Shown here: positions 1 through 6,297 of the stretch, in pieces
Layout of the letters: each line of letters starts with the position of its first letter
How positions within the stretch are numbered: position 1 is the first letter of the stretch
DNA from: Rhodospirillaceae bacterium
GTDB lineage: Bacteria > Pseudomonadota > Alphaproteobacteria > Rhodospirillales > Rhodospirillaceae
Direction: 5' to 3'
DNA length: 8,554 nucleotides
Assembly (NCBI GenBank): GCA_002691085.1
Contig: NZGX01000001.1
Coordinates: 1 to 8,554, forward strand
Notes under the pieces: generated by a model
The model's input: only the letters and a program-made list of their open reading frames with translations
What the model was told of the DNA's origin: nothing
Databases searched by the model: none
Position numbers and translations under genes: made by a program

Positions 1-25
1 CTCTAACCAACTGAGCTACACCCGC
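1..25 (-). tRNA. 5' end of a tRNA gene, truncated by the window edge (isotype not determinable)
   Basis: Read on the minus strand from base 25, the sequence has a seven-base acceptor 5' strand (GCGGGTG), then T8-A9, a GCTC D-stem and the D-loop AGTTGGTTA closed by GAG. This is the standard first third of a bacterial tRNA. The anticodon, variable loop, T-arm and 3' acceptor strand lie outside the window, so the amino acid cannot be read. Base 26 is a further G immediately 5' of the acceptor, which would be G-1 if this were tRNA-His, but a chance G is equally possible. The gene is transcribed away from glnB. Confidence 0.88.
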
Positions 26-37
26 CATTAAGAGTTT

Positions 38-66
38 GATGTAATCTTAATTTTAATAACAGTCAA
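38..66 (-). promoter_or_regulatory. Candidate sigma70-type promoter for the tRNA gene
   Basis: On the minus strand there is a good -35 box, TTGACT (66-61, five of six matches to consensus), a 17-base spacer, and a weak -10 box, TACATC (43-38, three of six). Transcription would start near base 31, only about six bases before the mature tRNA 5' end, a reasonable distance for a tRNA leader. The -35 and spacing are the support; the -10 is poor and chance matches are common in AT-rich DNA. Confidence 0.4.
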
Positions 67-154
67 TACAGCTATTAAAGCAACATAATCAAAGCATAAA
101 TTGCCTATTTATTAATCATCTTGGTTAAAAAATAGACCATATTAGTGGTTATAC

Positions 155-183
155 GTGTCAATTCTAAAGTAATAAAGTATAAA
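155..183 (+). promoter_or_regulatory. Candidate sigma70-type promoter upstream of glnBA
   Basis: GTGTCA (155-160, four of six matches to TTGACA) is followed after exactly 17 bases by TATAAA (178-183, five of six matches to TATAAT). Initiation near base 190 would give a glnB leader of about 115 bases. It could serve as a constitutive promoter alongside the sigma54-like element further downstream, as known for glnBA in some alphaproteobacteria such as Rhodospirillum rubrum. The spacer is AT-rich, so a chance match is a real possibility. Confidence 0.35.
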
Positions 184-212
184 AAAGTGAGTATCCATAA
201 CAAAAAATTTAT

Positions 213-229
213 TTGGCACATCTCTTGAA
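213..229 (+). promoter_or_regulatory. Sigma54-like (-24/-12) element upstream of glnBA, imperfect at -12
   Basis: TTGGCAC (213-219) is followed by five bases and then TTGAA (225-229). The sigma54 consensus is TTGGCAC-N5-TTGCA/T, so the -24 half is perfect and the spacing exact, while the -12 GC reads GA. Initiation would fall near base 240, about 65 bases before the glnB ATG. The position upstream of a PII/glutamine synthetase operon fits NtrC-activated control. Against it are the substitution in the near-invariant -12 dinucleotide and the lack of a clear NtrC palindrome upstream. The TTGAAT at 225-230 could alternatively be a sigma70 -35 box with TATACC at 249-254. Confidence 0.4.
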
Positions 230-292
230 TACACTTTTAAGTATATCTTATACCTAATTGTAGTTTTCTTAATGAAGAGAAGTAGCATACTG

Positions 293-297
293 AAGGG
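293..297 (+). promoter_or_regulatory. Ribosome binding site that sets the glnB start
   Basis: AAGGG lies seven bases before the ATG at 305. The in-frame upstream ATG at 272 has no purine-rich motif ahead of it and would add eleven residues absent from PII proteins, so 305 is the chosen start. Confidence 0.8.
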
Positions 298-304
298 CAC
301 AAAA

Positions 305-643
305 ATGAAAAAAATAGAAGCAATTATTAAACCTTTCAAATTAGATGATGTCAAAGAAGCATTACAAAAGCTTGGCACATCTGGCCTTACAGTAACTGAA
401 GCTAAGGGATTTGGAAAACAAAAGGGACATACTGAGCTTTATAGAGGTGCAGAGTATGTAGTTGATTTTTTGCCTAAGGTAAAAATAGAATTAATTATCG
501 AAGATGACCTTCTTGAAGATGCAGTGGTGGCGATAAAAGAGTCTGCCTACACTGGGAGGATTGGGGATGGTAAAATTTTTATCTATTCACTTGATGATGC
601 AATTAGAATAAGGACTGGTGAAAGAGGTTCAGAAGCAATTTAA
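305..643 (+). CDS. glnB: Nitrogen regulatory protein P-II (GlnB)
   Basis: This is a 112-residue PII signal protein, exactly the usual length, when started at the ATG at 305. Trimeric PII proteins sense ATP/ADP and 2-oxoglutarate in the cytoplasm and, by uridylylation, report nitrogen status to targets such as GlnE and NtrB. Visible features are the MKKIEAIIKPFKLDDVKEAL first strand and helix; the T-loop (about 37-55) with Gln39, the YRGAEY signature at 46-51 and the uridylylation site Tyr51; Lys58; the second signature TGRIGDGKIF at 83-92; and Arg101/Arg103 of the nucleotide site. YVVDFLPKVK in the T-loop region and the GERGSEAI C-terminus favour GlnB over GlnK. There is no amtB beside it; glnA starts 38 bases downstream in the same direction, giving a glnBA operon. 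The GlnB/GlnK choice rests on context and a few residues; PII identity is certain. Confidence 0.96.
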   Translation: MKKIEAIIKPFKLDDVKEALQKLGTSGLTVTEAKGFGKQKGHTELYRGAEYVVDFLPKVKIELIIEDDLLEDAVVAIKESAYTGRIGDGKIFIYSLDDAIRIRTGERGSEAI

Positions 644-681
644 AATTATATTAACAACTAAATAAAAGGTAGGGAGATAAT

Positions 682-2091
682 ATGTCGGATGTAAAATCTG
701 TTTTAAATTTAATAAAGGAAAAAGAAGTCCAGTATGTCGATTTTAGATTCACTAATCCAGCTGGAAAATGGCAACATACTGCTCAACATGTAAGCACAGT
801 TGATGAAGAAATGTTGACGAAAGGAATAATGTTTGATGGTTCATCAATTCAGGGATGGAAAAGTATCGACGAATCAGACATGACACTTGTACCAGATCTT
901 TCTACTGCTGTTATGGATCCATTTACCGCCCAACCGCAACTAATTCTCTTTTGTGATGTATATGAACCCTCCACAGGAAAACCATATCATAGAGATCCTA
1001 GAAGCATTGCAAACGCTGCTTTAGCACATATGAAATCTTCTGGTATTGCTGACACGGCTTTTTTTGGTCCAGAAGCGGAATTTTTTGTATTTGACGATGT
1101 AAGATTCTCTACAAATCAAAATCTCATGGCTTTTGAAATAGATGGAGAGGAAGGGCCTTACAATACCTGGAAAAGGTATGAAGAAGGAAATTATGCTCAT
1201 AGACCTAAAGCAAAAGGTGGATATTTTCCTGTTGCCCCAGTTGATAGTGGAACAGACCTTAGAGCTGAAATAGTAACCGTAATGACAGAGATGGGTGTAA
1301 ATATGGAAAAACATCACCATGAAGTTGCTCCCTCTCAACACGAGCTTGGATTAAAGTTCGACGAGCTTGTTCGTACAGCAGATAATATGCAAATTTATAA
1401 ATACTGCGTTCACATGGTCTCTCATTCGTATGGCAAAACAGCTACATTTATGCCAAAACCAGTTGTAAATGATAATGGTTCAGGGATGCACACGCACCAA
1501 TCACTTTGGAAAGGAGGGTCTAACTTATTTGCTGGTTCAGAATACGCAGGTCTCTCTGAAACTGCATTGCACTATATTGGCGGAATTATAAAACATGCAA
1601 GAGCAATTAATGCCTTTTCAAATGCTAGCACAAATAGTTACAAGCGTTTAGTTCCTGGGTTTGAAGCACCAGTAATTCTTACTTATTCCTCAAGAAATAG
1701 ATCAGCATCATGTAGAATACCACATGTAGAGGGAACAAGCGGAAAGCGAGTTGAAGTTCGTTTCCCAGATGCATCTGGAAACCCCTATCTAACATTTGCA
1801 GCTATGTTAATGGCTGGCCTTGATGGTATTGAAAATAAAATAAATCCTGGTGATCCTATGGACAAAGATCTTTATGAATTACCTGAAGAAGAACTCGAAG
1901 GTGTTCCTACAGTTGCTAGTTCATTGTCACAAGCTCTTGATTCACTAGATAATGATCGATCATTTCTTTTAAAGGGTGATGTATTCACAGATGATATGAT
2001 AGATGGGTATCTAGAAATTAAGGATGAGGAATGTGAAAGACTTAACCAAACTCCTCACCCCGTCGAATTTGATATGTATTACTCAGTTTAA
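682..2091 (+). CDS. glnA: Glutamine synthetase, type I (GSI-beta)
   Basis: This enzyme makes glutamine from glutamate, ammonia and ATP in the cytoplasm, as a dodecamer. The 469 residues equal the length of the E. coli enzyme. Motifs in order: FDGSS at 51-55 (N-terminal signature); metal ligands Glu131 and Glu133 in GPEAEFF, Glu214 in HHHEVAPSQHE and Glu221; the ATP-binding signature KPVVNDNGSGMHTHQS at 259-274 with His270; KRLVPGFEAP at 321-330; the NRSAS arginine region near 339-343; Glu358 in KRVEVRFPD; and DLYELP with Tyr398, equivalent to the adenylylated Tyr397 of mature E. coli GS. The adenylylation tyrosine marks a GSI-beta form controlled by GlnE and PII. The C-terminus TPHPVEFDMYYSV is typical. 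A strong Shine-Dalgarno (GGGAG, 672-676) precedes the ATG by five bases. It is co-transcribed with glnB and ends at the terminator at 2111-2148. ntrBC does not follow, unlike in enterobacteria. Confidence 0.98.
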   Translation: MSDVKSVLNLIKEKEVQYVDFRFTNPAGKWQHTAQHVSTVDEEMLTKGIMFDGSSIQGWKSIDESDMTLVPDLSTAVMDPFTAQPQLILFCDVYEPSTGKPYHRDPRSIANAALAHMKSSGIADTAFFGPEAEFFVFDDVRFSTNQNLMAFEIDGEEGPYNTWKRYEEGNYAHRPKAKGGYFPVAPVDSGTDLRAEIVTVMTEMGVNMEKHHHEVAPSQHELGLKFDELVRTADNMQIYKYCVHMVSHSYGKTATFMPKPVVNDNGSGMHTHQSLWKGGSNLFAGSEYAGLSETALHYIGGIIKHARAINAFSNASTNSYKRLVPGFEAPVILTYSSRNRSASCRIPHVEGTSGKRVEVRFPDASGNPYLTFAAMLMAGLDGIENKINPGDPMDKDLYELPEEELEGVPTVASSLSQALDSLDNDRSFLLKGDVFTDDMIDGYLEIKDEECERLNQTPHPVEFDMYYSV

Positions 2092-2110
2092 TTAAGTAGA
2101 GTTCAATTAT

Positions 2111-2148
2111 AAAAGTCCTTACACACGATCCGTGTAAGGACTTTTTTT
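2111..2148 (+). terminator. Rho-independent terminator of glnBA, possibly shared with clpA
   Basis: The arm AAAAGTCCTTACAC (2111-2124) pairs without mismatch with GTGTAAGGACTTTT (2132-2145) around a seven-base loop, and a run of seven T (2142-2148) follows on the plus strand. It begins 20 bases after the glnA stop. On the minus strand the same hairpin is followed by only four T, then ATAATT, so termination of clpA would be weaker but plausible. The clpA stop codon (2149-2147) overlaps the plus-strand T-tract, so this one hairpin fills nearly all of the 55-base convergent gap. Confidence 0.93.
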
Positions 2149-4456
2149 AATGTACACTCTCTTTATTTTTAGTTTCAGACAAACCCTTCCCTGAGGGTAA
2201 GTCATCGTAAACCTCTAGAGAAAGTTTATTATTCTCTATAATAACTTTGACTGTACCACCATTAATAAGTTTCCCAAAAAGTAATTCATCTGCAAGATTC
2301 TTTTTTATTTCATTTTGAATGATACGTGCAAGTGGCCTGGCTCCCATCTTTTTATCGTAGCCCTTCTCTGAAAGATATTTTTTTGCATCATCTCTGAGAG
2401 TAATACTAACATTCTTCTCTGACAGCTGTACCTCTAACTCTACAATAAACTTATCAACTATTTTATATATAATTTCTTTTGATAAACTTGAGAATTGAAT
2501 AATAGAGTCTAATCTATTTCTAAACTCTGGACTAAACATTTTTTCTATTGCAGCAATATCCTCACCATCTCTAGAAGACCTCTCAAAGCCAACAACATTC
2601 TTATCTAATTCAACTGCACCTGCATTAGTAGTCATTATTAAAATAGCGTTTCTAAAACTTACACTTTTTCCAGTATGGTCTGTTAATTTACCATGATCCA
2701 TAACTTGTAAAAGAATATTAAATAAGTCAGGATGTGCTTTTTCAATTTCATCTAAAAGTAAAACACAATGTGGGTTTTGATCAACGGCATCAGTTAAAAT
2801 ACCACCTTGGTCATAACCTACGTATCCTGGTGGTGCACCGATAAGCCTGGAAACAGAATGACGTTCCATGTACTCTGACATATCAAACCTTAATAGCTTT
2901 ATACCTAAACTTGAGGAGAGCTGTCTTGCAACTTCAGTCTTTCCAACACCTGTTGGGCCTGAAAAAAGATAGTTACCAATTGGTTTTTCAATATCTCTTA
3001 AACCTGCTCTAGATAACTTAATTGCGCTAGACAATGAAGATACAGCTTTCTGTTGACCAAAGACCATTCTATTAATATCTCTCTCAAGGTTTTCTAGGAT
3101 CTTTTTGTCATCTCGTGTAACAGACTTTTCTGGTATTCTGGCAATTTTTGCTACTATAGCTTCAATATCTTTAACAGAAATGGTTTTCTTTCTTTTGCTG
3201 CTTGGCAGTAATCTCTGAGCTGCTCCAGACTCATCAATAATATCTATTGCTTTATCTGGTAGCTTTCTTTCGTTTATATATCTTGCAGAAAGTTCAACTG
3301 CTGTGCGTATTGCATCAGATGTATATCTAACTTCGTGGAACTCCTCGTATTGGCCCTTGATTCCCTTTAATATTTTTACACTATCCTCAGTACTAGGTTC
3401 AAGAACATCAATTTTTTGGAATCTCCTAGATAATGCTCTATCTTTCTCAAGATGGTTTTTAAATTCCTTATAAGTAGTTGATCCAATACATCTCAGAGTT
3501 CCATTAGCTAAAGCTGGTTTTAATAAATTTGAAGCATCCATTGAACCACCAGATGTAGCTCCCGCACCAATTATTGTATGAATTTCATCGATAAATAATA
3601 TTGCCCCCGGTTCATTTTCAATTTCTTTAACAATAGATTTTAATCTTTCTTCGAAATCTCCTCTATACCTTGTACCCGCAAGTAATGAACCCATATCAAG
3701 AGAATATATAATTGAATTTTTTAGCACCTCTGGAACATTACATTTAAAAATATTGAGAGCTAACCCCTCAGCTAAAGCTGTCTTGCCAACACCTGAATCT
3801 CCAACGTATAGTGGATTATTTTTAGTTCTCCTGCAAAGTATTTGTATTGTTCTATTAATTTCATTTTCTCTCCCAATTATAGGGTCAATTTTATTTTCTT
3901 CAGCTTTCTTATTTAAATTTATACAATAAACATCTAGAGAATTTTGTTTTTGGGTTTTATCATCTGATTCTTCGGTAACAGTATCTTCCTCACCATGAGG
4001 AGCTTTTTGTGATGTATAATCAGAGTTTTTTGCAATACCATGGGAGATAAAATTTACAACATCTAATCGTGTCACGTCTTGCTCACCTAAAAAAAATAAA
4101 GCATGGCTTTCTCTTTCAGAGAAAAGAGAGACAAAGACATTTGCTCCAGTTACATCTGATCCAGAGGAAGATTGAACATGTATAGCAGCACGTTGTATTA
4201 CTCTTTGAAAAGAAGCTGTAGGAGTTGGAGTTACATCTTTTTCAACAGATAAAGATTTTAAACTTATTTTAATAAATTCATTCAAAGAAATTTTCAGCTC
4301 TTCAATATTAACAGCACATGCTCTCATTACCTCCAGAGCATCAACATCATCACACAAAGCTAATAAAAGGTGTTCTAAAGTGGCATATTCATGATTATTT
4401 TTTTCTGCATAAAATAACGCTTTATTTAGTGTATTTTCTAGATTGTTAGAAAGCAT
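2147..4456 (-). CDS. clpA: ATP-dependent Clp protease ATP-binding subunit ClpA
   Basis: ClpA is the hexameric AAA+ unfoldase that feeds substrates into ClpP in the cytoplasm; with ClpS it handles N-end-rule substrates. The 769-residue product has the full two-ring architecture. The Clp N-domain spans about 1-140, followed by an acidic, charged linker (about 145-172). The first AAA domain has Walker A GDSGVGKT (219-226), pore motif GTRYRGDF (261-268), Walker B ILFIDE (286-291) and arginines 344-345. The second has Walker A GPTGVGKT (500-507), pore motif GYVG (544-547), Walker B VLLLDE (565-570) and sensor-2 GARP (705-708). The tripeptide VGF at 622-624 sits where the ClpP-binding IGL/IGF loop of ClpA lies. 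There is no long coiled-coil M domain between the AAA modules, which separates it from ClpB. GAGG lies nine bases before the ATG. It starts 30 bases after clpS, so the two form an operon. clpP is not in the window. Confidence 0.97.
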   Translation of the reverse strand: MLSNNLENTLNKALFYAEKNNHEYATLEHLLLALCDDVDALEVMRACAVNIEELKISLNEFIKISLKSLSVEKDVTPTPTASFQRVIQRAAIHVQSSSGSDVTGANVFVSLFSERESHALFFLGEQDVTRLDVVNFISHGIAKNSDYTSQKAPHGEEDTVTEESDDKTQKQNSLDVYCINLNKKAEENKIDPIIGRENEINRTIQILCRRTKNNPLYVGDSGVGKTALAEGLALNIFKCNVPEVLKNSIIYSLDMGSLLAGTRYRGDFEERLKSIVKEIENEPGAILFIDEIHTIIGAGATSGGSMDASNLLKPALANGTLRCIGSTTYKEFKNHLEKDRALSRRFQKIDVLEPSTEDSVKILKGIKGQYEEFHEVRYTSDAIRTAVELSARYINERKLPDKAIDIIDESGAAQRLLPSSKRKKTISVKDIEAIVAKIARIPEKSVTRDDKKILENLERDINRMVFGQQKAVSSLSSAIKLSRAGLRDIEKPIGNYLFSGPTGVGKTEVARQLSSSLGIKLLRFDMSEYMERHSVSRLIGAPPGYVGYDQGGILTDAVDQNPHCVLLLDEIEKAHPDLFNILLQVMDHGKLTDHTGKSVSFRNAILIMTTNAGAVELDKNVVGFERSSRDGEDIAAIEKMFSPEFRNRLDSIIQFSSLSKEIIYKIVDKFIVELEVQLSEKNVSITLRDDAKKYLSEKGYDKKMGARPLARIIQNEIKKNLADELLFGKLINGGTVKVIIENNKLSLEVYDDLPSGKGLSETKNKESVH

Positions 4457-4486
4457 AGAAGATTACCTCAATAAAAAATCCGTTAA

Positions 4487-4819
4487 TTAATCTTTTTCTA
4501 AAACACATTGGAGTGGATGTTGATGTTTACGTGAAAAATCCATTGTTTGGTTTACTTTTGTTTGAGCAACTTCGTAAGTGTAAATACCACATAACCCAAC
4601 TCCCTTTTGATGCACATGTAACATTATTTTAGTAGCGTCCTCAATGGTTTTACCGAAAAACACCTCTAAAATATGAACCACAAATTCCATAGGTGTATAA
4701 TCATCGTTAAGCAATAAAACCTTATACATAGACGGTTTTTTTGTTTTTGGACGAGTTTTGGTTATAATTCCTGTCTCAACACTTCCATCATCCAGTGGTT
4801 TATCGGGATTTGCACTCAT
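4487..4819 (-). CDS. clpS: ClpS, adaptor protein of ClpAP (N-degron recognition)
   Basis: ClpS binds proteins with destabilising N-terminal residues and delivers them to the ClpA N-domain. The product is 110 residues from the chosen start, close to the E. coli 106. A flexible N-terminal segment (about 1-29) precedes the folded core, which begins MYKVLLLNDDYTPMEFVV. The N-degron pocket residues are all present: Asn38, Asp39, Asp40, Met44, Met66 and His70 (E. coli Asn34, Asp35, Asp36, Met40, Met62, His66). The segment VHQKGVGLCGIYTYEVAQTK and the C-terminus HPLQCVLEKD are typical. An in-frame ATG five codons upstream (4834) has no ribosome binding site. The ATG at 4819 has AAGG five bases before it, so I prefer the shorter form. 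clpA follows 30 bases later and the phosphohexomutase gene ends 80 bases upstream on the same strand. Confidence 0.95.
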   Translation of the reverse strand: MSANPDKPLDDGSVETGIITKTRPKTKKPSMYKVLLLNDDYTPMEFVVHILEVFFGKTIEDATKIMLHVHQKGVGLCGIYTYEVAQTKVNQTMDFSRKHQHPLQCVLEKD

Positions 4820-4824
4820 AGAAA

Positions 4825-4828
4825 CCTT
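4825..4828 (-). promoter_or_regulatory. Ribosome binding site that sets the clpS start
   Basis: On the minus strand AAGG (4828-4825) lies five bases before the ATG at 4819. It falls inside the first codons of the alternative start at 4834, which itself has only AT-rich sequence upstream. This is the main reason for choosing the 110-residue ClpS. Confidence 0.65.
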
Positions 4829-4838
4829 AATCATTCAA

Positions 4839-4844
4839 ATTATA
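4839..4844 (-). promoter_or_regulatory. Possible -10 box of a clpS-clpA promoter
   Basis: A perfect TATAAT reads on the minus strand at 4844-4839, about 20 bases before the preferred clpS start. Initiation near 4832 would give a leader of about 13 bases that still carries the AAGG and would exclude the upstream ATG at 4834. No convincing -35 box is found 16-18 bases further upstream, and TATAAT is easy to find by chance in this AT-rich gap, so support is weak. Confidence 0.25.
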
Positions 4845-4899
4845 ATTTTTATTTATAACAGATATTAGAGAAATAAAGTTAGATATAAATAGAAAATCT

Positions 4900-6285
4900 T
4901 TAAAAAGAAATAGGAAGTTTAATATTATTTAATGAAAGTTCATAAGATAAAATAGAAACCATCTGGTTAAGATGTTCCAACGTATCTGCCTCACATCTCG
5001 CTACTAATGCTGGCTCGGTATTAGATGCTCTTAGCAACCACCATCCTGAGGGAGTTGTAACTCTTAATCCGTCAATATCATTAACCTTGTATTCTGAACT
5101 GATTAATCTAGACCTAATATTACTTATAACCTCAAATTTTTCAGAATCATTACAGAAGAATCTTATCTCGGGAGTATTAAATACTTTAGGCAATCTTGAT
5201 ATAATCTCCGTAAGATTTTGTGTCTTACTAGAAAAAATTGATAAAAATCTAGTAGCTGCATAGATTGCATCATCAAAGCCATAATACTTATCAGCAAAAA
5301 AAACATGTCCGCTCATCTCACCGGCCAATACTGCTCCAGTTTCATGTATTTTTTTCTTAATGTTTGAGTGACCAGTTTTATACATAATAGGAATGCCACC
5401 CAGGATCTGAATCTTATCAAAAAGAATCTGGCTTGATTTTACATCTGCAATAATAGTTCCGCCAGGGTGATCTTCTAATACGGATTCTGCTAGAATTAAT
5501 AATAACTGGTCTCCCAATAGAGCATTACCATTTGAGTCCACTACAACTAAACGATCACCATCTCCATCAAAAGCAAAACCAAAATCGGCTTTTTTTTCTT
5601 GAATTTCAATAATAATTTGCTTTAGGTTTTCATTTTTTGTAGGGTCAGGATGATGGTTTGGAAAAGTACCGTCAATATCACTATTAATAACATAATGTTC
5701 ACCTGGAAGAAACTTTACTAAATCAGAAATAATTTTTCCTCCAGAACCATTTGCAGGATCCCAAACAACTCTTAACTTTTTATTACCATTGAAATCTTTT
5801 AAAATTCTTTGAATATATTCATTACTTATATTCTTATATATTTTATTCCCGCTTTTTTTAACGTAACTATAATTTTTAGAAATAATTCCTAAATTTTTTA
5901 TATCTTCACCAAAAAATGGCTTATTATTAAGTGAAATTTTAAAACCATTATATTTAGATGGATTGTGAGATCCTGTAACAACAACCCCAGCATCAGCATT
6001 AAAAAAAAACGATGAGAAATATAAAAGTGGTGTTGGTACACAACCTATATTAATTACATCTATACCGACTGACGTAAAACCATCTGATAATTTCTCACAA
6101 AGAAATGGAGAGCTTTCTCTACCATCAAAACCAACACATACCTTCGTTCCATGTTTATCAAGAACAATCAGCCCAAGGAGTTGTCCTAAAACATATGCAT
6201 CATTTTGATTTAGTGTCTGATTTATAACACCTCTTATATCGTATTCTCTTAGTACAGTTTTATCAAATATGTGACTATTATGCAT
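4900..6285 (-). CDS. Phosphomannomutase/phosphoglucomutase (AlgC/ManB-type phosphohexomutase)
   Basis: This enzyme interconverts hexose 6-phosphates and 1-phosphates through a phosphoserine, yielding glucose-1-phosphate or mannose-1-phosphate for sugar-nucleotide synthesis. The 461 residues match the Pseudomonas AlgC size (about 463). The four alpha-D-phosphohexomutase signatures are in order: catalytic TGSHNP at 104-109 with Ser106; the Mg-binding loop DGDGDR at 240-245; the sugar-specificity loop GEMSGH at 322-327; and the phosphate-binding RASNTEP at 419-425. GEMSGH is the version found in PMM/PGM enzymes, as opposed to glucosamine mutase (GlmM), so a bifunctional role is likely, but substrate preference cannot be read from sequence alone. 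It starts 12 bases after the ugd stop with a modest GGA upstream, and so is probably the third gene of a galU-ugd-mutase operon. The coding strand has a run of nine T at residues 93-95 (Phe-Phe-Phe), just ahead of the active site, with the frame intact. Confidence 0.93.
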   Translation of the reverse strand: MHNSHIFDKTVLREYDIRGVINQTLNQNDAYVLGQLLGLIVLDKHGTKVCVGFDGRESSPFLCEKLSDGFTSVGIDVINIGCVPTPLLYFSSFFFNADAGVVVTGSHNPSKYNGFKISLNNKPFFGEDIKNLGIISKNYSYVKKSGNKIYKNISNEYIQRILKDFNGNKKLRVVWDPANGSGGKIISDLVKFLPGEHYVINSDIDGTFPNHHPDPTKNENLKQIIIEIQEKKADFGFAFDGDGDRLVVVDSNGNALLGDQLLLILAESVLEDHPGGTIIADVKSSQILFDKIQILGGIPIMYKTGHSNIKKKIHETGAVLAGEMSGHVFFADKYYGFDDAIYAATRFLSIFSSKTQNLTEIISRLPKVFNTPEIRFFCNDSEKFEVISNIRSRLISSEYKVNDIDGLRVTTPSGWWLLRASNTEPALVARCEADTLEHLNQMVSILSYELSLNNIKLPISF

Positions 6286-6297
6286 TCTTGGATTCCA

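Noticed and set aside
122..139. Inverted repeat TGGT-N10-ACCA as a possible NtrC site upstream of glnB
   Set aside because: The arms are only four bases and do not match the NtrC half-site (TGCACC/GGTGCA); such short repeats are expected by chance.
272..304. Eleven-residue N-terminal extension of GlnB from the ATG at 272
   Set aside because: PII proteins begin at the MKKIEAII segment, the ATG at 305 has AAGGG seven bases upstream, and the ATG at 272 has no ribosome binding site.
142..378. Minus-strand open frame of 78 codons overlapping the glnB leader and 5' end
   Set aside because: It is antisense to the start of glnB, resembles no family I know, and is rich in Phe/Ile/Tyr as expected from AT-rich non-coding DNA.
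372..382. Second copy of TTGGCACATCT inside glnB, matching 213-223
   Set aside because: It encodes normal PII residues (Gly-Thr-Ser) and has no -12 partner at the required distance, so the 11-base match is most likely chance.
1021..1341. Minus-strand open frame of 106 codons inside glnA
   Set aside because: It is fully antisense to the conserved glnA coding sequence with no recognisable domain; a shadow frame.
2147..4456. ClpB or ClpC as alternative identities for the large AAA+ protein
   Set aside because: The long coiled-coil middle domain of ClpB and the ClpC-type linker are missing, a ClpP-loop-like VGF is present, and clpS lies directly upstream, all pointing to ClpA.
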